From Promethearchaeota archaeon (lineage in GTDB: Archaea; Asgardarchaeota; Lokiarchaeia; Sigyniarchaeales; SOKP01), in assembly GCA_019058365.1 (NCBI GenBank), contig JAHPZE010000005.1:161619-225618 (forward strand): a stretch of DNA of 64,000 nucleotides, written 5' to 3'. How positions within the stretch are numbered: the stretch's first letter is position 1; every line of letters begins with the position of its first letter. Shown piece by piece: positions 35,550 through 44,292 of this stretch. A model generated the notes under the pieces. It ran no database searches. It had not been told where the DNA came from and was given only the letters and a program-made list of their open reading frames with translations. The translations under genes and the position numbers were made by a program.

Positions 35550-36203
35550 ATGTCAAGATTCGATATTTCTGAATTAAAAATTTCTGCTTATTGTCCTCAT
35601 TGTAATCAATATACATTAATTACAAGAGTAGAGAATAATGTTCAATGGGAAATAAGACAAAATTGTGGTATTATAGCGTTGTGTGTCTATAAAATAAGAA
35701 ATATTGAACATTATTGGTGGATAGGAGAATGCCATAATTGTAATGGAGTAGTTTTAGTTCTAAATCAAGGTATTGAGATTTATCCAAGACCAAAACCAGA
35801 AGAAAGTGATAAAAGGATTCCAAGAAACGTTAAAGAAGACTTTGATGAAGCGAAAATGTGTTTTAGTGTTAATTGCTATCGCGCTAGTGCTGCGATATCT
35901 CGAAGAGCATTAGAGACTTGCTGTATTGATAAAGGAGCCGATAAAAACAAAAACTTACAAGGAATGATAGAAGATTTATTCAATTTAGGCATAATTACGA
36001 AAGAAGTAAAGGAATGGGCAGATACAGTTCGATGGATTGGAAATGACGCAGTTCATGTAAATGCTAATAATGTAGTAAGAGAAGATGCTGAAGACATATT
36101 GGATTTAGCTAAACAGATATTTCATATTGTTTATATTGCTCCTGCTATAGCTAAATCAAGACAACAAAAAAGAAAACAAAGTAAATCAGGAAAAACACCC
36201 TAA
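35550..36203 (+). CDS. Zinc-ribbon plus DUF4145-like protein
   Basis: The 217-residue protein starts with a zinc ribbon (YCPHCNQY, then ECHNCNGV, Cys pairs about 40 residues apart). A DUF4145-like helical domain follows: DFDEAKMCFSVNCYRASAAI, then SRRALETCCIDKGA and DTVRWIGNDAVHVN. DUF4145 is a HEPN-like fold often found next to restriction systems and in integrative elements. The R/H pattern of active HEPN RNases is not obvious. The final 25 residues are Lys/Gln-rich. It is the most recognisable host-defence-like ORF in the middle of the island. Confidence 0.75.
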   Translation: MSRFDISELKISAYCPHCNQYTLITRVENNVQWEIRQNCGIIALCVYKIRNIEHYWWIGECHNCNGVVLVLNQGIEIYPRPKPEESDKRIPRNVKEDFDEAKMCFSVNCYRASAAISRRALETCCIDKGADKNKNLQGMIEDLFNLGIITKEVKEWADTVRWIGNDAVHVNANNVVREDAEDILDLAKQIFHIVYIAPAIAKSRQQKRKQSKSGKTP

Positions 36204-36204
36204 C

Positions 36205-36219
36205 AGCCATAGAATGGCT
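36205..36219 (+). terminator. Short hairpin after the DUF4145 gene
   Basis: AGCCAT-AGA-ATGGCT forms a 6-bp stem directly after the stop at 36203. It could mark the transcript end, but it is short. Confidence 0.35.
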
Positions 36220-36336
36220 TAGCAACCTTATTAATTAATCATTAACTTATATCAATACAATAATGAATTTTTGAGTAAATATTAAATTAAAAAAAAATAA
36301 TATAGAAATAGTGGAGGAATACAATTTAGGCGGTGC

Positions 36337-36552
36337 TTAATCACGAAGCCATCTGTCTAAATTTATTCTTCCCAATTCTATATTTGTTTTTAGTTCTTTT
36401 CTAGTTTCCCGACTAATTAATATTACAATCTTTTGTCGGGAAGAGTCCGTGTATGATATTTTTATGTCTATCATAACAAGATTTGGATATTTCACATTAT
36501 TTAAAATAAAAATTATTAACCTGTTAAATAACTTAAATACTTGGATAAACAT
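36337..36552 (-). CDS. Hypothetical protein
   Basis: The 71-residue ORF begins with a hydrophobic stretch (FKLFNRLIIFILNNV) and ends with a charged half (SRETRKELKTNIELGRINL). No family recognised. Could be a chance ORF. Confidence 0.35.
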   Translation of the reverse strand: MFIQVFKLFNRLIIFILNNVKYPNLVMIDIKISYTDSSRQKIVILISRETRKELKTNIELGRINLDRWLRD

Positions 36553-36966
36553 TTATCATTTTTTCATCAAATAATTAAAATATTTTTAGGTAAAATTCTA
36601 TCCATTTTTGTATGTATCCCACACACCTCCTATTCGTAGCATATATTTGAAGGTAGTCTCATATTATTTTTTTCATGTAAGTCCGCAATGGTTTGGTTAA
36701 AAGGGTACTACACATATGTCCATTAATGTGGGATTTCACACATTTTCAAATATTCATGAATTATTCATTATAATTGAAGGAATCTCATATACTTTAACCA
36801 GCTTCCAAGAAAATATTGTGAGATCTGTATAAATTATGTATAGAGAGTTATTATGTTCTTATAGTTAGTTGTTAAAAGAAAGCCATTAAGTAATCTTACC
36901 CCAATACCTATTTTCAACACCCTCTTTATGAATTAAGTGTAAAAATAATAATCTCTGAATACTTTC
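36553..36966. other. 414-nt region without gene
   Basis: Less AT-rich than its surroundings, with no ORF. CCCACACA at 36618 and its near complement TGTGGGAT at 36729 could pair, but the spacing is over 100 nt. No function proposed. Confidence 0.4.
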
Positions 36967-37350
36967 TTAGTTAAGAGTTATTATTCTATTAGGTTTACAC
37001 ACTATCTTATCTCCATCATTGAATGGATCAATTTCTTTAATTAAAATCTTCTGATTCCAAGTTGGATTAAGAAACACAAAGAAATATTTACATTTATTTT
37101 TAATGGCTTCTTCATATTCAAATCTCAAAGAATTTGAACCATTTTCTTTTGATTGATAAAATGTTAATGATGCTTCACGTGAAAATCGTAATTTTAAGGA
37201 ATAATTCTTGTTATTCCATATTATATCTGAAACATGTTCATTATGAGCAACTATCTCATGTAGAAATTCTTTTGGAATTCCTAATTTTAAAGCATACCAA
37301 TCTTCAAATAAATCGCATAACCTATACTTTTCATGTCTATGATTTCTCAT
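36967..37350 (-). CDS. Hypothetical protein of the island
   Basis: The 127-residue protein has an ordered-looking mix: LFEDWYALKLGIPKEFLHEI, NYSLKLRFSREASLTFYQSK, and the strand-rich YFFVFLNPTWNQKILIKEI. The CKYFFVFLN with a preceding charged helix recalls restriction-endonuclease-like folds, but the PD-(D/E)XK residues are not clear. I do not assign a function. Confidence 0.5.
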   Translation of the reverse strand: MRNHRHEKYRLCDLFEDWYALKLGIPKEFLHEIVAHNEHVSDIIWNNKNYSLKLRFSREASLTFYQSKENGSNSLRFEYEEAIKNKCKYFFVFLNPTWNQKILIKEIDPFNDGDKIVCKPNRIITLN

Positions 37351-37377
37351 TAATTTAGCATGTTTATCTATAAAAGA

Positions 37378-37926
37378 TTATGTAATATCAACATTTTCAT
37401 CATCTATCTGCTGGTATGTTTTATCGAAACATAATCCCTCTGCTATTCTTGCTATTCTATCATCTTTAATTGACTTTCTCACATAAGCAGGAAAAGTTAA
37501 TTCTTTCCTGTCGTACTCCTTTTTATTTTCCTCTATTAGAAATAGTAAAAATCCTAATTGATAAGTTATAAGATTTCCTTGTTCTAAGGCTTCTTCTTAA
37601 TGAATAATAATTTCATTAATCTCTTTAAATTTGGATTTATGAATACTTTTTATCTCCTTTTTAACGTATTCAATTATTTCTTTTTGTAATTCAACTATGT
37701 CTTTATTAAATATATCGTCTGCTATTACCTCTGAATGACCTCTTATGTTCCAATAATCATTTCTTAATCTTGCCTCATTAAAACAATGTTTTTCTTTTTT
37801 GTCGATTGCTTTATCATCTTCTTTGGCAATTTTTATTTGTTCTTCTATCTCATCACTAGGACGTCCTAAAATCCTGTAATATTCTTCATACCATTTATCT
37901 GGTTTAATATTTGATGAATTCAACAT
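37378..37926 (-). pseudogene. Hypothetical gene interrupted by an in-frame TAA
   Basis: The ATG at 37926 opens MLNSSNIKPDKWYEEYYRIL and reads 109 codons to TAA at 37597-37599. In exactly the same frame, 72 more sense codons follow at once (EEALEQGNLITYQLGFLLFL, then LTFPAYVRKSIKDDRIARIA), ending with TAA at 37378. The downstream part has no start codon and clear protein-like composition. This is a nonsense mutation or, less likely, readthrough. The family is not recognised. Confidence 0.6.
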
Positions 37927-37995
37927 TATTATTTATTTATTTTTTAATTTCTTTATAATATGATCAATATATTTTTTACAAAATTTGCTATTCTT

Positions 37996-38417
37996 TTAAT
38001 TCAAATACTCATTAAATCTTTCCAAACTCTCTATTAAATCCTTTTTACTTTCTAACTTTACATATTTCTTTTCTATCATTTGCCCTCTTGCGTCTACAAC
38101 AATTTTTGTAAATATGAAAGTAACTATTTTTATGATTAAATAGCTTAAAACTAATGTATAGGTTGTATCTTTACCAAAAATTTTTTCTTGGAGAATAACT
38201 ACCAATCCAATTGAAAATGTTATTGAAATAATTAATGTAGAAAATAAAAATCTAATTCCAAATTTGTTTATTCCAATAGAGTTTAGTTCCCAAATAGTCT
38301 TTGGTGCTGAATTCTTATATATATACCTCTTAATATAAGATATGCGAAAAATCGGCTAATTATGCTGATTATAACAGAAACTAAGAATATTGCTATTATA
38401 ACAATAAAGAAATTCAA
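37996..38417 (-). pseudogene. Small membrane protein gene, frameshifted at a TA run
   Basis: Starting at a TTG at 38417 the frame reads NFFIVIIAIFLVSVIISII (a membrane helix) and AYLILRGIYI. It then loses sense after a TATATATATA run near 38316-38326. In another frame the protein resumes KNSAPKTIWELNSIGINKFG, a second helix (STLIISITFSIGLVVIL) and a third (YLIIKIVTFIFTKIVV). It ends with ESKKDLIESLERFNEYLN at 37996. An indel in the dinucleotide run explains it. Confidence 0.55.
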
Positions 38418-38437
38418 AATATGATGGGTTTTTACTA

Positions 38438-38635
38438 TTACTTTTTTTCTTTTTTGCAATTTTTCAACTCTTCCTGAATTATTTTTTCAAATTTATCTGT
38501 ATTTTTCATAAAATAATTTAACAATTTTCTCAATATTTCTGAACGGGATGATTTAAGTTCATATTTCTTATCATTAATGAATTTAATCTGCTCATCATAT
38601 AAATGAAAAGATGTACGCTCTGTTATTTTAATCAT
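38438..38635 (-). CDS. Ribbon-helix-helix-like protein
   Basis: The 65-residue protein reads IKITERTSFHLYDEQIKFI, then SSRSEILRKLLNYFMKN. The strand, helix, turn (SSRSE) and helix match the RHH fold used by CopG/Arc-type repressors and antitoxins. Lys-rich tail. It precedes the broken membrane gene on the same strand by 20 nt. Confidence 0.65.
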   Translation of the reverse strand: MIKITERTSFHLYDEQIKFINDKKYELKSSRSEILRKLLNYFMKNTDKFEKIIQEELKNCKKEKK

Positions 38636-38975
38636 ATCCTCTATTTATTTATTTTTTTATTTTCCTATTATTTTATTAATTTTATAATCGAAAAAGGTTA
38701 TATTTAAATGGAATTATTTAATCAAAGCTATATATAGATTAGGAAGATTAAATTCATGAAATATATATCTTTCATAAATAATCTCTATTCTAAGATTTCT
38801 ATAGTTATTTTAGCTTTCTTATTTTTCACTAATTCATATTCTCTCGTAATTTTGATAGGAAAACACAAATAAATCATATTTTATATATGGTTTAAAATTC
38901 AATCTATCAGAATAAGGATAATTTTATAACAATGTAAATGAAATATTAATTATAAAAGAAAAAAATCTGTCTTAA
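38636..38975. other. 340-nt AT-rich promoter-side region
   Basis: No ORF or RNA seen. It separates the divergent RHH gene and the large fusion gene, and probably carries promoters for both. Confidence 0.4.
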
Positions 38976-41783
38976 ATGTATAAATCATTCTGTCCATTTC
39001 CAACTGATAATTCTAAAGTCCTTATCGGAGATTCTGATGGTAAATTGTATATTGGTAAATTAAAAGATTTTTCAACAAAAAACTTAACAGATCAAGAATT
39101 TTGGGAATGTTTAGTGGAACTAGAATCACCTGAGTTGATTCAACTTGATTATGTTAGTTCATCAATTCGAAATTTAATCAAAATAAGCAATCATGAAATT
39201 GTTGGACATTCTTATATGGGAGATGTATTTCTATTTGATTGTCTTAACTATGAATTTTACCAGATAAGGAAGGGTTATGCTAGTTCAAGAAGCAATATGT
39301 ATCAGATAGCGTCTGTTGATTCTAACCAATTTGTTACTTGTGGAAATTATGGAAGGTTTTGGTTTTTTAACAGAAGAAGTGATGGATCTTGGGAAAGTAC
39401 TTCTGTTAACTTTTCATCTCAACACGCTCATTTTGCTCTTGAAGTATACAATAAGGAATTAAAATCCTATATCATAAACAATTATGTAGGTTCTACAAAC
39501 CTTATGGATAATTCAGGTTCTGTTATTAAAAATCTAGGAACATTCGATAGCAATCTACAAAATTTAATAATTCAAGAAGATGTAATTGTTGCTGTTGATT
39601 ATTTTGGTAATGCTCATTTATATTCAAAAAGTACATCAGGTGAGTTTATTTATAGAAAAATCCAGACTATTGATTGTGATTCAAAAACAGGAATTTATCC
39701 CCATATTGTTTTCATAAATGGCTTTTTTTTTGCAGCGTTTCCAAATTTTTTATGGAAATTTGACCCAGCATTAACTAGTATTCAAAAAATGGATATTTTT
39801 TGCCAAGACATTTGTGTTATTAATAATGAAGCTGTAATACTTACAAAAAATAGTATTATTTTAGTAAATTCAGATAAATTCTTTACACCAATAGATTTTA
39901 TAAATTATGAATATATTACTATCGGTATTATTGGATATACAGATAGTGGGAAGTCAACATTTTGTTATCGTCTAATTTATAATGAATATAAAGATGACCT
40001 TAGTACTACTTCAGGTACATTGACTTGGAATTTAGATTTAGATGATGATAAAAAAATATTCATTAAAGATATTCCAGGACAGCATGATGAGATTGGATTT
40101 TATTTTCCCAAATTAAAAAGATGTGATTTAGTAGTAGGAATGTGCAAAATTAAGGATTCTATTAAACCGTGGAGAGAAACTATTGAAATGTGTGATACCA
40201 TAAGAAAGAATTATGGTGTTAAGAACTTTATCTTTCTTAGATCTAAGAGTGATGATAAAGTAAAAGCACGAGAAGAAGCAATTAAAGAAGAATTACAAAA
40301 ATATAGATTCAATCCAAAATTATTGTTTGATGTTAGCGCGAAAGATAATACCGGTATAACTCAAGTTAAAGAAATCTTAAAGACTCCATCTTTCTGGGAA
40401 AATAGCAAGATTTCGACTGAAAATAAAATAAAGACAAAATTAATGTTAAAAATTGGTGAAGTGAGAGCTTCAAAACAAAAAATGATTAAACTTGAACATC
40501 TTAAAGTTCCAAATTATGAAGGTATCAATCCTAAATTATTAGAGAAAATAATTATTAAATTAGCTGAAGAAGATCAAATTTATTATATTACAACTCAAAA
40601 GCAAATACTACTTGATACAGAGGAAATGGGAGAAGTTGAATCATATATTTTAAATTTATTTTCTGAAGGTGAGGGTTTATATCATGGAAAGAAACTTCAA
40701 GCATTATTAAAGGATTATTTTAATCTTATGGAAAAAAAAGAGTTAGATTACTATTATGATCAATTTATTAAATATTTACTTGATGAAAATAAATTGACCG
40801 AAATACTTCCAGATATATATGTATTAAATGATAAGTTAAAAACAACTCTTGAGATTCCAGATGAACATTTATGCACTGAAATTAAAATAGAAAAACCCAT
40901 ATTAGTATCAGAAATTATCGATAATTTTGTATCTAAAAATATGACTTTGAAAGATTTAAGTCAGAATAAAATATTATTCACAGATTCTTCAGAGAACGGT
41001 ATGATTTTCATTGATTTACCAGAAATAAGTGAGTTTAATAAAAATTTTGCATGCAAACACTTAAAAGTCTTTTTTAAATACTCTAATGAAGTAGAAAACG
41101 CATTCATATTTTTCTATGAAAACATAAGAAGTCATATTTTAACAGCATTACCTAGAATTTTGAATTTTGAAAATAAATCTGGAACTCCGATTGAAAATTG
41201 CTTAGAACTATTTCATTACGTTAATGAAGCACCAAATATTGATTTTAAGACTATTATAAATTATAAGAAAGGTAAAAAAGGAGTTCACACAGCAATTCAG
41301 AAGGAGATTATAAAGGATATAATTGCATTAGGTAATTCCTCATTTTACTTTAATAACATTTCATATTATATAATTGGGGTCAAAGAAAAAGACGGAAAGT
41401 TTAAAAATTTACAAAATATTGAGAATCAAGACACCATTTTTCAGCAAATCGCATTTTTATGTAGGAAATATATTCAGGTAGGTTTTAATTTAAACCATAT
41501 TCAAATTAAGGTTTATGAACTCTATAAAATGATTGATAATGGGAAAATAGACTTAGAAATTCCCTTTAGTGAATCGCAAAAAAAAAATACGTGTAAAGAT
41601 AAATTATTTATAATTCAAATTACTCGAGAAACAAATGCGTGTCTAGAACTTAGAGAAGAGCTGAATTGGAGAAATTCTAAAGGTTTTATAAACCATATAT
41701 CAAAAGGTACTAGTTGGATCAGAATTGGAAGTCATACATTTGGACTATTGAATGAAGAAAGAAAGACCTTATTATTAAATTAG
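38976..41783 (+). CDS. Beta-propeller / Ras-like GTPase / AlbA_2 (Schlafen-like) fusion
   Basis: The 935-residue protein has three parts. Residues 1-310 have repeated four-strand blades (LIGDSDGKLYIGKLKD, VTCGNYGRFWFFNRRS), consistent with a beta-propeller. A GTPase follows: G1 GYTDSGKST (319-327), G3 DIPGQHDE (365-372), G4-like RSKSDD (422-427) and G5 VSAKD (near 453). A helical linker with winged-helix-like parts leads to residues 700-930. There IIKDIIALGNSSFYFNNISY, YIIGVKEKDGKFKN and the distal TSWIRIGSHTFGL follow the AlbA_2 domain of Schlafen-like proteins. The order suggests sensor, switch and nucleic-acid-acting effector. Divergent from the RHH gene; 280 nt from the recombinase. Confidence 0.75.
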   Translation: MYKSFCPFPTDNSKVLIGDSDGKLYIGKLKDFSTKNLTDQEFWECLVELESPELIQLDYVSSSIRNLIKISNHEIVGHSYMGDVFLFDCLNYEFYQIRKGYASSRSNMYQIASVDSNQFVTCGNYGRFWFFNRRSDGSWESTSVNFSSQHAHFALEVYNKELKSYIINNYVGSTNLMDNSGSVIKNLGTFDSNLQNLIIQEDVIVAVDYFGNAHLYSKSTSGEFIYRKIQTIDCDSKTGIYPHIVFINGFFFAAFPNFLWKFDPALTSIQKMDIFCQDICVINNEAVILTKNSIILVNSDKFFTPIDFINYEYITIGIIGYTDSGKSTFCYRLIYNEYKDDLSTTSGTLTWNLDLDDDKKIFIKDIPGQHDEIGFYFPKLKRCDLVVGMCKIKDSIKPWRETIEMCDTIRKNYGVKNFIFLRSKSDDKVKAREEAIKEELQKYRFNPKLLFDVSAKDNTGITQVKEILKTPSFWENSKISTENKIKTKLMLKIGEVRASKQKMIKLEHLKVPNYEGINPKLLEKIIIKLAEEDQIYYITTQKQILLDTEEMGEVESYILNLFSEGEGLYHGKKLQALLKDYFNLMEKKELDYYYDQFIKYLLDENKLTEILPDIYVLNDKLKTTLEIPDEHLCTEIKIEKPILVSEIIDNFVSKNMTLKDLSQNKILFTDSSENGMIFIDLPEISEFNKNFACKHLKVFFKYSNEVENAFIFFYENIRSHILTALPRILNFENKSGTPIENCLELFHYVNEAPNIDFKTIINYKKGKKGVHTAIQKEIIKDIIALGNSSFYFNNISYYIIGVKEKDGKFKNLQNIENQDTIFQQIAFLCRKYIQVGFNLNHIQIKVYELYKMIDNGKIDLEIPFSESQKKNTCKDKLFIIQITRETNACLELREELNWRNSKGFINHISKGTSWIRIGSHTFGLLNEERKTLLLN

Positions 41784-42062
41784 CTTAGCAATCATTTTTT
41801 TCTTTATTTTAAATCCTATAAATAAATAACCTACTTATTATATTTCTATTATTCTCCTCCCCTGTAATGACTCCTCCTAAAGACATTAATGAATAGGAAT
41901 TTCAAATTTTTGAAAATTAATATCTTTGTTTCTTCTTAATATCCTTTTAGGTGGAATCTTTTTTAAAATTGGGTGAAATCTTGTATGAAAATGTAAAATT
42001 TCTTTTCAAAATTTTTATATTTTTTTTTAACCTCTTAATTATTCTATAGGATAATAATCAGA

Positions 42063-43352
42063 TTACAGAATATCAGGATTTTTTTTTGGAATATCTTTAA
42101 TCATCATCTGCTTTACAATTGTGAACAATTGTGGAGATATCTCAACTAATTGTTCTACTTTTTGCTTTAAATTTTTTATTTCTTTTTTCAATTCTTTATT
42201 TTCTTCTTTAATTTCATCAATTTTATATGGTTGGGCTAATAACTCAATACCAATCTCTTTTTTGTTTCCTTCTTTAATATTATTACCACATTTCCAGCAA
42301 AAGAGATTTTCTTGAGCGTTCTCAGTTTTACATATTGAACAGAGTTTAGGTTTCTTTTCTTTTCTTTTTTTGCTTTCTTTCTTTTCAATATAATCTGGAG
42401 CTAACACTTCCTCTAAATCAGAATCATCTAAATGGAAATAGGTCTCAGGCATATTAGAGCCTCCTGTCCATCCCGCGAATTTTCTAATCTGTGGCTCGTT
42501 TAATTTAGTTAATGCTAATTCTGTTAATCTAGAATGCCTAAATAGGTGTGGATAAAGTTTCTTACCGTTCCATTTTTTAGGATGATTCTTAGCTATCTTA
42601 TTTCCTACATATAGCAAATGTGAATTTAATGTATTATCGTTTTTATAATTGAAAAGTTTATCATTTGGTTTAAATTCACTTCTACTAAGATACTCTCGTA
42701 TATATGGCAAACTCTCGTATAAAGGAATGTCTCTTTTCTTCGTCATTGATTCTGATATTTTTAAAATTCCATAATCTCCTTTAATTTCTATATCCTTCTT
42801 TTTTATATTAAGAACTTCACCTTTTCGTAAAGCCCCTTCATACATTATCATAAGCAATGTCCTTAATTTAATGCCACAATTTTTTAAAATAAGATCTAAT
42901 TCATCTCGAGATATTAAATCAACTTTGCTTATTTGCTTCCTTTTAATCTTAATTCTATTTGGAATAAAATCAATTAAATCTTCTCTGTTAGAAAATTGTA
43001 AGTAAGTCTTAATTCTACTAAGAAAATTCTTTTGGGTTGATTTTGATAAATTTTTCCACCATCTACAATTAAAAAGCTCTTTAGTTTCTTTCTCTGTTAA
43101 CAATCTTATATTAGAATGCTTCAATCGAAATTTATCATCATGTGGTGTTTTGTTGTTTCTTTGTTCATTTGATTCAAATAATTTACTGATTGAAGCTAAA
43201 TGATTATAAATAGTACTTTCTGAAAGTCCATATAGTTGTTTCAAGTAATAGTTTTCAATATTACTTTCTTTAGATGCTAGTAAGTTTCTATAGAATTCAA
43301 TTTCTTTATATAAAATTAAATTATTCATAATCATATTATTTAAATAAAACAT
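42063..43352 (-). CDS. Tyrosine recombinase (integrase) with zinc ribbon
   Basis: The 429-residue protein has the integrase catalytic set: Arg176 in GALRKGEV, His269, Arg272 and His273 in PHLFRHSRLTE, Trp295 in FAGWTGG and the nucleophile Tyr305 in PETYFHL. The N-terminal half has the core-binding SAM-like helices (LSKSTQKNFLSRIKTYLQ). After the catalytic domain comes a four-Cys zinc ribbon, CSICKTENAQENLFCWKCGN, and a long C-terminal coiled coil. This combination is frequent in archaeal integrative elements. It is at the right edge of the island and probably drives its integration and excision. Confidence 0.93.
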   Translation of the reverse strand: MFYLNNMIMNNLILYKEIEFYRNLLASKESNIENYYLKQLYGLSESTIYNHLASISKLFESNEQRNNKTPHDDKFRLKHSNIRLLTEKETKELFNCRWWKNLSKSTQKNFLSRIKTYLQFSNREDLIDFIPNRIKIKRKQISKVDLISRDELDLILKNCGIKLRTLLMIMYEGALRKGEVLNIKKKDIEIKGDYGILKISESMTKKRDIPLYESLPYIREYLSRSEFKPNDKLFNYKNDNTLNSHLLYVGNKIAKNHPKKWNGKKLYPHLFRHSRLTELALTKLNEPQIRKFAGWTGGSNMPETYFHLDDSDLEEVLAPDYIEKKESKKRKEKKPKLCSICKTENAQENLFCWKCGNNIKEGNKKEIGIELLAQPYKIDEIKEENKELKKEIKNLKQKVEQLVEISPQLFTIVKQMMIKDIPKKNPDIL

Positions 43353-43434
43353 AATATTTATAATTATATGAAAATTTCAATAATTATTAATTAATAATAA
43401 TAAATCTTCTTAATTCTTTCTATTTTAATTGAAT

Positions 43435-44016
43435 ATGATTGAATCTACAAATTTCAGGCAAATTAATGAAATCGAGAAAGAAATCATATCTAAATCGTTA
43501 TCTAAAATTTCTCCTAAAATTATGCAAATTTTAATAAGATCTAAGAAAAAGTTATATATTTCACTAATCGAGTCAAATTTGAAAACAAATTACCCTACTA
43601 TTTACTTGATATCCAATGAATCTTTAAACCGATTAGATTTAATTGAATTTAAAACTAAGATTTATTCAGCGGGGTTATACTTTGGGTTCATAAAAAAGGG
43701 AGATTTTTATTTTAGCTTAGAAGGTGCAGAATTTCTATACAAACAAGGAATTTTTTCTGAATTTAAACGTCTACATCTAAATATTAAGGGAGAAAAATCA
43801 GTTTTATATGGAAACAATATTTTAAAGAATATGGTTATTAAGACGCCCTCTAATCTACAAAAAGGGGATTTCTTATTAATTTTTAACAATATGAACGAAA
43901 TTCTAGCTATAGCACAATCTAAAGTTGATAGCATAGTTATACAACATCTTAAACCTAATGATATTATTGCTTTTACTTTAAACGATAAGGGTATCTATTT
44001 GAGAGAAAAGCAATGA
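43435..44016 (+). CDS. nip7: NIP7-like PUA-domain protein
   Basis: I choose the ATG at 43435 (193 residues); a TTG two codons earlier is possible. The N-terminal pre-PUA domain (INEIEKEIISKSLSKISP, then YPTIYLISNESLNRL and YSAGLYFGFIKKGDF) and the C-terminal PUA domain (GEKSVLYGNNILKNMVIKT, then GDFLLIFNNMNEILAIAQSK) follow eukaryotic NIP7 closely, including GAEQSFLYGNHVLK-like wording. NIP7 binds pre-rRNA in ribosome assembly. It marks the return to core genes after the island. Confidence 0.8.
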   Translation: MIESTNFRQINEIEKEIISKSLSKISPKIMQILIRSKKKLYISLIESNLKTNYPTIYLISNESLNRLDLIEFKTKIYSAGLYFGFIKKGDFYFSLEGAEFLYKQGIFSEFKRLHLNIKGEKSVLYGNNILKNMVIKTPSNLQKGDFLLIFNNMNEILAIAQSKVDSIVIQHLKPNDIIAFTLNDKGIYLREKQ

Positions 44017-44057
44017 ATAAAAAAAATAGATTTCTTGTTTATTTATTAAATATTATA

Positions 44058-44090
44058 AAAGGGAGGATTTCACCCACTAATACTCCCTTT
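44058..44090 (+). terminator. Hairpin after the NIP7-like gene
   Basis: AAAGGGAG and CTCCCTTT form an 8-bp stem around a 17-nt loop about 40 nt after the stop. It lies between convergent genes and may end transcription. Confidence 0.4.
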
Positions 44091-44292
44091 CAACCTTTAA
44101 TAATATTAGTATATGAATTTTTTTATCTTCTGTATATTTAAAATTAATAGGACCAAATTTCTACAAAATTTTCATATAAAAAAATACCAATTATTTCAAA
44201 ATCTCGATTTGGATAGAATAGTAGCTCAAAATCTTGTCGATATAGGTTGTTATCTTAGGGATCATCAGTGATAAATGAAAAACGGAAAAATT

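Larger units (their letters stand above)
30709..43434. mobile_element. Integrative accessory island (tentative limits)
   Basis: From about 30.7 kb the window changes character: short orphan ORFs, ribbon-helix-helix proteins, a nuclease-like protein, an HEXXH protein, several broken genes and long non-coding AT-rich stretches. It ends with a tyrosine recombinase at 42063-43352, and the core gene nip7 follows at 43435. No tRNA lies at either edge and I could not find flanking att repeats by eye. The limits are therefore set by gene content only. Confidence 0.5.

Noticed and set aside
30821..36745. Recurring GATTTCACAC-like words (30821, 32247, 36731)
   Set aside because: Too short and inexact for a repeat family in AT-rich DNA, and spacing is irregular.
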